Shown here piece after piece: positions 8,306 through 16,775 of a stretch of DNA of 64,000 bases. Numbering within the stretch: position 1 is the stretch's first letter; each line of letters opens with the position of its first letter. The notes under the pieces were generated by a model. The model was not told the DNA's origin, made no database searches, and was given only the letters and a program-made list of their open reading frames with translations. This stretch comes from Tranzscheliella williamsii (Eukaryota > Basidiomycota > Ustilaginomycetes > Ustilaginales > Ustilaginaceae): NCBI GenBank assembly GCA_023212725.1, contig JALBYF010000010.1:62001-126000 (forward strand), written 5' to 3'. Position numbers and translations under genes: made by a program.

Positions 8306-10519
8306 ATGTCTAATGTGACAGGCAAGACAGCCAAGGTGTCGAACAGATTGCGAGACTCATGGTTATATGAGCGGGCCACTCTATCCTCTTGCCCTAGATC
8401 CCCATCCGTTTTTTCGTCTCGACCGATGATTGTCCCACCAGGTTGTTTGAGTAGACAGATGATGTCCAAAGACACCACCAAATCAACGAGCGGCGGCAAC
8501 GAACATGCTGCGAGCAACGGCAGCGCAAATGGCCATCAGTCCATGACTCCCGATAGCGACGATGAAGGGCAGACGGTGTCCGCATACGAGATCCACCTAT
8601 CGTGTGCCAGCACCGACCCGGTAAGCGACTCACAGCGGCTGCCGCCGGAGAAGCTACCCTCGCACTGGGTTCCCACCATGGTGTCGCAGATGACCCGCGC
8701 AACCAGCAGCGCGTTCGACGTACTTTCGCCGGCATCTACCAGCGAGTCTGCGGACCACGTCTCAACCCCGACATCCGCCCCCCCGGCCGGGCACAAAAAA
8801 CGCTTTATCACTTCCTCCACGTCGCAAAGAAACAGCAACGAGCTGCTCCCTCGACTCACATATCGAAATCCGTGGAAGGAGAGCTTCAAGAAGCCGGGTC
8901 TCAGAGACCTCCTTGGCGGCGGCCTCAAGTGGGGCCTGCCCGATAACTATACCGAGGACGACGACAGAAAAGGGCATCACGCTGCTGGTATCAAAGCGAA
9001 CCAAAAGATCGAACGGCAAAAGGAGGAAGCACAGGCTCATGGCGAGCTTCGGGAAGGGTGGGACCGTGTGGAAGTGCGAAAGCCCGACTGGGGATGGGGG
9101 CTCGGGCTAGAACGTGATGTGGAGAAGATCAGAGCAACGGAGGGCCGAGGGAGCCGTGACGCGGCACAGAAAAGCAACGGCACAGAGCAGCCAGACGCCA
9201 AGCACCGAGAGATTTCAAAGGAGGCGGACTACCATGCTAAGGAGACGCCGTTGCGCGAGTGGAAAGATCCGCGGCAGTCCGACACGGACGCGGCCAGAGC
9301 CACCTGGCTGGGGCATGCCACGGTGCTGCTGCAGCTGCCTCCGCTCGTTGCGGATGTGCGAGGCTCGTCCACCTCTGAAGGATCGATCGAGAGAGTTGGC
9401 GGCCGCAGCATCAACATCCTTTTCGACCCTGTGTTTAGTGAGCGGTGCTCGCCGTCTCAGTCGGCAGGTCCACAACGCTTCACACCGGCCCCATGCCAGC
9501 CCGAGGACCTGCCGCCGGTGGACGTGGTCTGTATCAGCCATTCGCACTACGACCACCTCGACATGCTCTCCATGAAGGCGCTCTACAACGCCCGGCGCAA
9601 GACCATCCACGCCTTTGTGGGCCTCGGCGTCAAGGAGAAGCTCATCGAGTCTGGCTGGCACGCGGACCAGGTCACGGAGCTAGACTGGTGGGACGCCGCC
9701 GTGCTCCAGCTGGCCGGCTCGGCACTGGAGCTGGACGGCGATACCACGCAAGCTGCCATGCCGGCCCGAGCTGGCGAGTCTGATTCGGCGGCGGGCGGGG
9801 ATGGCAAGGTGGAGAACGGCAGTCGCAGGGGGGAGAAGGTGGCGAAGGAGGGGGCGAGGGTGCGGATCATCTGCACGCCTGCGCAGCACGGGTCTGGGCG
9901 CGGGGGTGGCGACAAGGATGGGTCTCTGTGGGCGAGCTGGGTGGTGGAGTGGCTGCCGGCGGGGGTGAGCGCGCTGGCGGAGCGGGCGGACGGGGCACAC
10001 TTCCGCGCGTTCTTCGCAGGCGACACAGGACTCAAGTACCACAGCGACGACCCACACAAGCGCGACCGGTACCCGGCGTGCCCCGCCTTTGGCGAGATCA
10101 AGACGCGCATCGGCACTCCAGACCTCCTCCTCCTTCCGATATCGGTAGGCAGCTCGCTGAGCTACTTCCGCTCCTGGGACCCGTTCCCGCGCGCCTTGTC
10201 GCCCTTCCCGCGCGTTTCGGCCGCGCTCACGTCGAGTATCCACATGGACTCCTACGACGCCGTCGAGTGCCACCACATCATGACAGACCCCAAACACCCC
10301 CGCCCCTCCATCAGCCTCGCCATCCACTACGCCACCTTCGTCCGCAACAACCAGCAAACCGCAGCCGACGTCCGCTCCCTCCGAGACGCTTGCCACTTGT
10401 GGAAACTCCCCTTCCAGCGCACAGACAACGGCTCCTTCGACTCCACCACCGACAGCTTCCTCGTTGCCGACCAGGGCGAAACGGTTTGGATCCCTTGGAC
10501 CTGGACCCGCCCCACATAA
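8306..10519 (+). CDS. NAPE-hydrolysing phospholipase D-like metallo-beta-lactamase protein (Fmp30 type)
   Basis: A 737-residue protein whose C-terminal 440 residues form the metallo-beta-lactamase fold of N-acyl-phosphatidylethanolamine phospholipase D. ATWLGHATVLL opens the domain; SHSHYDHLDM (about residue 412) is the HxHxDH zinc motif; FFAGDTGLKYH (about 570) and LAIHYATF (about 670) supply the remaining ligands. The family cleaves N-acyl-PE into N-acylethanolamines and phosphatidic acid; the yeast member Fmp30 is mitochondrial. The N-terminal 300 residues are charged and disordered. The first ATG is at 8306; tandem ATGs at 8459/8462 (MMSKDTTKS) are an equally plausible start. A non-conserved Gly/Lys/Glu-rich insert (about 490-540) separates two strands of the domain. 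Enzyme class is secure; substrate is inferred from the family. Confidence 0.88.
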   Translation: MSNVTGKTAKVSNRLRDSWLYERATLSSCPRSPSVFSSRPMIVPPGCLSRQMMSKDTTKSTSGGNEHAASNGSANGHQSMTPDSDDEGQTVSAYEIHLSCASTDPVSDSQRLPPEKLPSHWVPTMVSQMTRATSSAFDVLSPASTSESADHVSTPTSAPPAGHKKRFITSSTSQRNSNELLPRLTYRNPWKESFKKPGLRDLLGGGLKWGLPDNYTEDDDRKGHHAAGIKANQKIERQKEEAQAHGELREGWDRVEVRKPDWGWGLGLERDVEKIRATEGRGSRDAAQKSNGTEQPDAKHREISKEADYHAKETPLREWKDPRQSDTDAARATWLGHATVLLQLPPLVADVRGSSTSEGSIERVGGRSINILFDPVFSERCSPSQSAGPQRFTPAPCQPEDLPPVDVVCISHSHYDHLDMLSMKALYNARRKTIHAFVGLGVKEKLIESGWHADQVTELDWWDAAVLQLAGSALELDGDTTQAAMPARAGESDSAAGGDGKVENGSRRGEKVAKEGARVRIICTPAQHGSGRGGGDKDGSLWASWVVEWLPAGVSALAERADGAHFRAFFAGDTGLKYHSDDPHKRDRYPACPAFGEIKTRIGTPDLLLLPISVGSSLSYFRSWDPFPRALSPFPRVSAALTSSIHMDSYDAVECHHIMTDPKHPRPSISLAIHYATFVRNNQQTAADVRSLRDACHLWKLPFQRTDNGSFDSTTDSFLVADQGETVWIPWTWTRPT

Positions 10520-10739
10520 CCTTCACTTTGGCCGCATGGCTGCCATGACCTGCCTCCTGCTTCACGTAGATGCGCTCAGCATTTTGCCCGCGCTGTCACA
10601 CCGATCGTTGCACCTACATATGGTAATTTCGATGTCCAGCTGGCAGTGTGCGCAGATTTAAACACCCTTGGAGTGAAAAAAGAGGTAAGGCCCGTACAGA
10701 GGGTGTTCAGAGAGTGGCTGGCTAGCAGGGCGGACGCGT

Positions 10740-11762
10740 CTAGACTTGTGTGGATTTGGGCGGGGAGCGGCCGATCCTGTGGATGTGAAAGATGCGGCCG
10801 ATGATCCAGTCCTTGACGCGGGTGGGGAGGTAGTAGGAGATCCAGACGGCGAAGCTCTTCTTGCCGGTGAAGAGGTAAGGCCCTGGGTTGGAGGCCTGGC
10901 ACCACTTGCGGACGGACCTGGCGAAGGTTGCGGAGGGGGTGGGGGTGCCCTTCTGGCTGAACTCGGCGCGGAAGCGGATGAGGTCTTCGACGTCCTTGTA
11001 GAAGGAGGAGTCCGGGAGGATGGCCGAGCCGGACGTGGCGGCGGCGGCGAGCGTGTTGTCGGCGATGGACGACTTGATCGCGCCGGGCGCGACCACCACC
11101 ACCTTGATTCCGAAGCCGGCCAGCTCGAGGCGCAGCGTGTCCGACAGCGCATGCACCGCCGCCTTGGACGCAGAGTACGGAGCGCCGAACGGCAGACACG
11201 CCACGGCAGCCACCGACCCAATGTTGACAATCAGACCCGTGCGCCGCGGCACCATATACGCCGCAGCGGCCTGCGTCACCGCGACCAGCCCAAACACCTA
11301 CACCCGAAGCAGACAAGGACAAAGACCCGAGAACAGAAATACAAAGGCACCAGTGTAGAGCATCGCACGTCAGAAATCGCACGGGACAGCAGCGCCAAGG
11401 TCGCAGCGGCGACTTACATTCGCCTCGAAAGTCTGCCTGATGTTGTCGAGATCAACCTCAATGAGCGGCGCGACGGCCGTGTTGACACCCGCATTGTTGA
11501 TCAGCACATCGACGCGGCCATGCGTGGCGCGGGTAATCTGGTCGAAGGCATGCTGGATACTCGCCTTGTCCTTGACGTCCAGCTGAACACGGTCGATATT
11601 CGGCGGCAGCTCACGCAGCGACTCGGGGTTACGCGCGGTTGCAAAGACATGATATCCTTTTTGCAGACTAAACTCGATGGCCATGCTGCGGCCCAGGCCG
11701 GACGAGCAGCCAGTGATGACCACCACTCGTCGGTCGTCATGGGCAGTGTCGAGGTCACTCAT
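10740..11762 (-). CDS. Short-chain dehydrogenase/reductase, Ayr1-like (two exons)
   Basis: Exon 1 runs 11762-11418 and exon 2 11297-10740. The 120-nt intron has donor GTAAGT and acceptor TAG, and joins in phase 0 to give ...TFEAN-VFGLVAV..., restoring the classical SDR block. The 300-residue product shows TGCSSGLG (17-24, NADPH binding), NNAG (89-92), Ser143 and the catalytic Tyr156-x3-Lys160 pair in PYSASK. The closest match by eye is yeast Ayr1, the NADPH-dependent 1-acyl-dihydroxyacetone-phosphate reductase of lipid droplets and ER, which makes a phosphatidic acid precursor. SDR substrates are hard to predict, so only the class is firm. The start ATG is at 11760-11762; the frame upstream is opened only by TTG. 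The C-terminus has a hydrophobic and basic stretch that may bind membrane. It is convergent with the NAPE-PLD-like gene. Confidence 0.88.
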
Positions 11763-12755
11763 GGCGTCAGAGACGGATGTAAGACGGCCAAGCGTCAACC
11801 GCTAGTGCTGGTGCTGTATGCCGACAAGAGGCAGCGGCGACGACCTGATGCGAGAGCTAGTCGTGGCAAGCGGGAGGCAAAAGGCCAAGGGCCAAGGGCC
11901 AAGGGCCAACGCCAACGCCAAGGCCAAGGCGCCAAGGCCAAGACAGCCAAAGAAGTTGACAGCGACGGTGCACTCTGACTCGCTGCGGGCAGCCGGTGGG
12001 TCGCATCTCATCTGGCTTTCTAGCAACCGCTTTTTTTAACACCACATTGACCGGCGCATGAGATGCAGAGAGCTGACCGACATATTCACATTCATCATCT
12101 TTACGTTGAAAGGCATCACCCCAACGAATCACAAATTGAAACTATCAACGCCTCCTACTAGCTTTCAGGGCCACCGTAGTTTGTTTAAGCTGGCTCGGAT
12201 TGGGCTTTACTAGCTTTAGCTTTGTTAGTTGGGGTCCCTCTTCACTATGCCGATGTGATTAGAGCCTCTGCCTCTTTCTTGTCGGGACGTCCGATGAACT
12301 TGTGACCTCATCGCATAAGGCAATCCAAAGTAAGAGCGGCGTGCGTGGAATCGCGATTCCAAAGGTGCGGCTAAATCATAGTGACTTGCGAGTCTTGCCT
12401 CCACCTTCGCTGCATGTCACACGCCACCGGGCTGGAATTGTGACTGTGGCGGTCGAGCACACTCACACCATCACATATTACCGCGACCGCGTCCTTTTAC
12501 TCGTCGCGCTCGCGGATACACCGATTCGACGCATCGGGGCCAGACCGTTGATTTTGCCTTTGGTGGACTCCCACGGTTTCTTCTGGCGACTCTCGCCAAT
12601 CGGTTGGGTAATTGCGATTCGGCAGGGTACGTCGGGCGCGCCTTGTTGCACGCCTCTCGATCTTCGGAAGAGTCCGTGTGCTCGGCTTGAACCGCCTACG
12701 GTTCGCTCGCTTTCTGCGTTCCTTTCGACGCAAGCAAGGAACAAGAACGCCAACG
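11763..12755. promoter_or_regulatory. Divergent intergenic region between SDR and sirtuin genes
   Basis: About 1 kb separates two divergently transcribed genes. No convincing coding frame was seen. It contains a GCCAAGG minisatellite near the SDR end (listed separately) and an otherwise unremarkable, more AT-balanced stretch from 12020 to 12480. Confidence 0.6.
11881..11950. repeat. GCCAAGG/GCCAAC minisatellite
   Basis: About ten imperfect tandem copies of a 6-7-nt unit (GCCAAGG, GCCAAC) lie roughly 120-190 bp upstream of the SDR start codon. This is seen directly in the sequence. It is probably a local slippage tract in the 5' region and its function, if any, is unknown. Confidence 0.85.
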
Positions 12756-14201
12756 ATGGGGGAAGGCTTCAGCAACCGGTTCTACCCGGCGCATGCGGAT
12801 GACCACGCCGCCCCTTCGCTGTCGGCCGTGGCATCGCTGATCTCCTCGCCGTCGACCAAGAACATCGTCGTGCTCGCCGGCGCCGGTATCAGCACCTCGG
12901 CCGTGCCGCCCATCCCCGACTTTCGCACGCCCGGCAGCGGCCTCTACTCGAACCTGTCGCAGTACAATCTGCCGTACGCCGAAGCCATCTTCGACATTGC
13001 CTACTTCCAGCGCAAGCCGCAGCCGTTCTTCACTCTCGCCAAGGAGCTGTATCCGGGCAACTTTAAGCCCAGCTTGGCGCACTACTTCTTGAGCCTCTTA
13101 CAGCGCAGGCGCAAGCTGCTCCGCGTGTTTACCCAGAATGTCGACACGCTCGAGCGCATAGCCGGGCTGGACGAGCAGATCGTCGTCGAGGCGCACGGCA
13201 GCTTCGCCAGTGCCACCTGCATCGCCTGCCATACGCGCGCCGATCCGGAATGGATGAGGAGAAAGGTCATGGACGGCCAGGTCGCGCGCTGTCCGCAGCC
13301 CCACTGTCGCGCCTCTGCCTCGGACCGGACCAGTCTCAAATCCAAGTTCCGTTCGCCGTCTTCGTTTGCTAAGAAAGGCAGCGGTGGGGGGGATGCCGTC
13401 GCCGATGCTGAGTGCGGCGGGCTGGTGAAGCCGGACATTGTCTTCTTTGGCGAGGGGCTGCCGAGCCGGTTCTTTGAGCGGATCGGTGACTTGAAGAAGG
13501 CCGACCTGCTGATTGTGCTCGGCACCAGTCTGCAGGTGCAGCCTTTCGCCAGCCTCATCGACGCCGTTGCCGACGACTGTCCCCGCGTGCTGATCAATCT
13601 GGAGCGTGTCGGCGAGCTGGCCTCCTCCGCGGGTTATCTCGGCGCCATGGGGAGCGGTCTTAACGAGACCGGCTTCGACTTTGACGGCAGCACCCATGGC
13701 GGGCCTGCACGCGCGCGCGACGTCTTCTGGCAGGGCAAGGCCGACGACGGCGTGCTCCAACTCGCCGAGCATCTCGGCTGGAAAGACGAGCTGCTCGCCC
13801 TCCGCGACGACGGACACCGCCGCCTGAACCAGCAAGGCGCAACCCGGTCCAGTCAAGACCTCCCGCACACCTCGCACCACATCGCAGAGAAGGTCGGCGC
13901 AGCGGCCCACCAGCCTGCCCGTCCAGCCGGCCGCGGGACGGAACCCGCTGCTCCTGTCAAAACCGTATCTAACCCCGCGACGGCGTCAAAAGAGCCCGGT
14001 ATCACTGAAAGCGAGACAGCCGATGGTAAGACCGCAGTTGGTAGGACAGAAGAAGTCAAGGCAGCCAATGGCCAGGCAGCCCAAGGCGAGACGGCAGACA
14101 GCGGAGCGGACGAGCTCGCTGCGCAGCTGTCAGAGACAAGGTTGGATGAGCAAAGCGAGCGCCGCACAGACGTGCCGCCGCAGGACAAAGACAAGCCGTG
14201 A
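12756..14201 (+). CDS. HST2: Class I sirtuin, Hst2/SIRT2 type NAD-dependent deacetylase
   Basis: A 481-residue sirtuin starting at ATG 12756 (MGEGFSNRFYP). The NAD-binding motifs GAGIS (42-46) and PDFRTPGSGLY, plus TQNVDTLER and EAHGSF with catalytic His147, match Hst2/SIRT2 nearly word for word. SIRT2-type enzymes remove acetyl groups from histone H4K16 and cytoplasmic targets. Three zinc cysteines fit the normal spacing (Cys155, Cys158, Cys179). The fourth, Cys220, sits immediately before GGLVKPDIVFFGE, so a 38-residue Ser/Gly/Lys-rich insert splits what is normally a Cys-x2-Cys pair. I see no credible splice sites that would remove it. The last 140 residues form a repetitive, charged, disordered tail. 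Family identity is strong. Confidence 0.93.
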   Translation: MGEGFSNRFYPAHADDHAAPSLSAVASLISSPSTKNIVVLAGAGISTSAVPPIPDFRTPGSGLYSNLSQYNLPYAEAIFDIAYFQRKPQPFFTLAKELYPGNFKPSLAHYFLSLLQRRRKLLRVFTQNVDTLERIAGLDEQIVVEAHGSFASATCIACHTRADPEWMRRKVMDGQVARCPQPHCRASASDRTSLKSKFRSPSSFAKKGSGGGDAVADAECGGLVKPDIVFFGEGLPSRFFERIGDLKKADLLIVLGTSLQVQPFASLIDAVADDCPRVLINLERVGELASSAGYLGAMGSGLNETGFDFDGSTHGGPARARDVFWQGKADDGVLQLAEHLGWKDELLALRDDGHRRLNQQGATRSSQDLPHTSHHIAEKVGAAAHQPARPAGRGTEPAAPVKTVSNPATASKEPGITESETADGKTAVGRTEEVKAANGQAAQGETADSGADELAAQLSETRLDEQSERRTDVPPQDKDKP

Positions 14202-14523
14202 TTCTAGTAGACGACTACCGCTCTCCGCATTGGCATTCCGCCGAGATGCAACGGTAAACTGTAACATATTGTATAGCCATTAGCCATTTTTCAGGAAGCA
14301 GGTGGCCACGGCTAGTGGCAGGCTTATGTGGGTTTTGAGCCTAGCTGCGCTGTGACAGCGGTCTGCGCGGAGCGTATTTGCCTGTTGTCTTCCTGTGGCG
14401 TCCTCTCTGTTCGCCGCCCTATGGCGAAGGCATCGGCGCATGCGAACCGACTGATGGCGTCGAGGACGCGGTGTGCCGGTCGCTAAGGCAGATTTTGATC
14501 GGGCCTTGTGGGGTGTTCATGGC
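14202..14523. other. Convergent 3' intergenic region
   Basis: This is the downstream region of the sirtuin gene and of the minus-strand kinase gene. No gene or repeat was seen in it. Confidence 0.6.
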
Positions 14524-15703
14524 TTACCGATCTGCCGTCGCGGATTTGTCGGTAGCGAAAGCGCTCGCTTCCACAAGGCGCTCGACGGGAGAAGTGTCGT
14601 GCAATTGAAGGCGGTCATCGCGGAAGTGCAGGCGGGAGGGAATCGGATTCGCTCGGTCCTCGATGTGGGGGAGAAGGAAGCGGCTGCGGGCGGATTCGGG
14701 CGCGGCTCCGGGGGGACGATAGGGCGCGCGGGGCGGTTTGGCGGGGACATGCTCGGGCAGGGTTCCGTCGTGGCGCGCGGCGGCGGTGAGCCGGGCGAAG
14801 AGATAGTGCTCGATCTGCTGCGGGGTGACTTCGAGGCTGAGCTGGGCCGCGGGAACGGCCAGCGTGTAGTGGAAGCCTTCGGCGGGCGTGGCACGCTGGT
14901 ACGTGCGGAGGAAGAGACGCAGAATGCCCAGCGCCTCCTCCGCCGACTTGATCGTCTCGTGGTCCCCCCGCTGCAACAGTCTCCGCTCGGCATCCGCCGT
15001 GGTGATCGTAAAGGTCAGCGAAACCGTAACCACACGAAGCGGCGCCATGCTCTGCGCCAGCTCCAGCCACGTCCGCCGCTGCTTCGCATCGATGTTCGTC
15101 CGGTCAATTATCACGTTCTGCCCCGAAAGCAGCGCCGCCTCTGCCGCCTCGACCACCGCCCTCCGACTCCCCAGTTCGTCCTGGTTACACCTCGTCCAAT
15201 TCTGCACATCAAGGCGCGTCAAAGAGCGTCGGTCAGTCGGTAGTGTCCGTGATGGAAGGCATGCGGTCCCACTCAGGAATTACTCACCGGATAGTGTTCA
15301 ACCAGCGCTCGAGCGACTGGAAACAGGGAGCAGCCCCAATAGAGGATCCTACGTTAGCTCACAATTACTCGCCGTGGGGGTGAAGGGACAGAAGACGCAC
15401 ATGTGGACTTTCCACTCCCGATCAACTGTTTGCAAAGCAAGCGCGAGGCCGCAGAGGCAGAGAGACGATGGAGTAGTTAGCATGCCGCTCAAAGTGTCAC
15501 TGGCCCTGGTCAGCAGGAGTACGTACGCCAGACAACACCAGAAGATACTGTTCCGGCGCTTGGTGCTCCGCGGCTTGGTGTTCCGGCGCATGCACTTGCG
15601 GTGGCTGTGTAGGAGGTGGCAGCGGCACTACGCCGGAAGCAGGCTCAAGAACTTCAGCTGTAGCTGCTGCCGCCTCTACCTGCATAGTGCCTTCCATCTC
15701 CAT
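14524..15703 (-). CDS. P-loop kinase, polynucleotide-kinase-like (AAA_33), four exons with two micro-exons
   Basis: I reconstruct four exons from splice consensus and protein continuity: 15703-15527 (177 nt), 15425-15401 (25 nt), 15316-15288 (29 nt) and 15201-14524 (678 nt). Introns are 101, 84 and 86 nt, all GT-AG (GTACGT, GTGCGT, GTGAGT donors). The 302-residue product reads YLLVLSG-LIGSGKST-F-ARALVEHYP-NWTRCNQDELGS, so the Walker A motif GSGKST lies entirely on the 25-nt exon. It continues with NVIIDRTNIDAKQRRTW, the Walker B/substrate region of the kinase domain seen in polynucleotide kinase. No phosphatase domain is present. Such stand-alone fungal kinases are poorly characterised and the substrate is unknown. 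The N-terminal 50 residues are Pro/Glu/Ala-rich. It is divergent from the RSM24 gene. The exon chain is inferred but keeps perfect phase throughout. Confidence 0.82.
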
Positions 15704-16013
15704 AAGGAATGCCGTGCTGACGCTGAGGTGCTATCCCAAGGTAAGATTTAAGGGTCCGCTGCTTCTTTTGCTGATGTCTGTATCAGTGCATGTGTGTATT
15801 TCTTCCAAAGTCTTACAGCCAAAAAGAAAAAAAAAGAGGAAGCGACAGCGGCACGTGATGATCTGACTCTGGGTCGACCTTTCTTCTCAACTGTCTGCAT
15901 CGCAATCATCATCACCACCTAGCGTGCCGGCAATCTACTCGACAACCCGAGCGTGCTAGTTGCACATACCGGCTACTGCCCAGAGGACGCACAACACAGG
16001 CCCGGCAACCGTC
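15704..16013. promoter_or_regulatory. Divergent promoter region (kinase / RSM24)
   Basis: Shared upstream region of the minus-strand kinase and plus-strand RSM24. It holds an A-rich run at about 15822-15838 and a CACGTG box at 15852-15857, listed separately. No coding frame was seen. Confidence 0.6.
15852..15857. promoter_or_regulatory. CACGTG E-box upstream of RSM24
   Basis: A CACGTG hexamer, extended as CACGTGATGA on the plus strand, lies 162 bp upstream of the RSM24 start codon. The same ten bases occur at about the same distance upstream of RSM10 (55179-55188). CACGTG is the core for bHLH factors such as Cbf1. Its role here is inference. Confidence 0.5.
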
Positions 16014-16775
16014 ATGTCATTTTCACGAACGGCGCCAAGCCGGCTTGGTAGCCTGGGAGGTGGTGCTGGGTTGTCTTGCTCGCAGCTGGTGTGGGTGGCA
16101 GGCCGGCGCACGTTCGCCACTACGTCGTGTGTGGCAGCGAAGCCGCGTAAGCAGCGCAACCAGGCGGACCCACTGTCGCTACGCAAGATGCCCAAGTTCA
16201 ACTACGACGACATCCCGACGCTGGGCCACTCGATGCTGCAGCGCAAGCGCGAGATGCTGTTGTACTACCGCACGATCGAGTTTGAGGTGCCGAAGCTCGC
16301 GGCGTTCCGCGAGGAGTACAAGCCGCCGCGGGCGGAGGAGCTGCTCAAGTTTCGATTCGTCCACTTCCAGGGCGAGGCGCATCCGCTCGCAGCCAAGGTC
16401 GTACTGACCGTCGACGTCGCGCAGCTCTCCCGGTCGGGTCTGCTCAACGACGCGCAGGCCAAGAAGAACTTCCTCCTGCTCGCCGGCCCCCGGTTTACCC
16501 CGCACGACGTCGCCCAAGCCGCCAGCAACAACCTGGACGCGCTGCAGGGCGAGGTCAAAATCAGCTGCGAACAGATGCCCAACGAGAGGCAAAACATGAA
16601 GTGGTGCTCGGACACGTTCGACAAACTCATCCACGAGGCCAACACGCCATCGTCGCCCGAGATCGCCGAGCTGCCCCTCGACCTTCGCCACTTTCTCACC
16701 CAGCAGCAAAAGAAGCACGGCCAGTGGCGGGCCAACAGAGCGACGCTTCGCGACTTTCCCAAGGAGTGGCTCTGA
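16014..16775 (+). CDS. RSM24: Mitochondrial small-subunit ribosomal protein mS35 (Rsm24)
   Basis: A 253-residue intronless protein. The N-terminus (MSFSRTAPSRLG) is basic and Ser-rich without acidic residues and contains RRTFATTS near residue 37, a typical matrix-protease cleavage context, so it should be imported into mitochondria. The core FRFVHFQGEAHPLAAKVVLTV, followed by FLLLAGPRFTP and QNMKWCSDTFDKLIHEA, matches the mS35/Rsm24 family of the mitochondrial 37S ribosomal subunit. The ATG at 16014 is preferred. The frame extends upstream only through a TTG, and this ATG gives the better presequence. An A-rich tract and a CACGTG box lie in the upstream region. Identification is strong, though it rests on family pattern recognition. 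Confidence 0.88.
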   Translation: MSFSRTAPSRLGSLGGGAGLSCSQLVWVAGRRTFATTSCVAAKPRKQRNQADPLSLRKMPKFNYDDIPTLGHSMLQRKREMLLYYRTIEFEVPKLAAFREEYKPPRAEELLKFRFVHFQGEAHPLAAKVVLTVDVAQLSRSGLLNDAQAKKNFLLLAGPRFTPHDVAQAASNNLDALQGEVKISCEQMPNERQNMKWCSDTFDKLIHEANTPSSPEIAELPLDLRHFLTQQQKKHGQWRANRATLRDFPKEWL

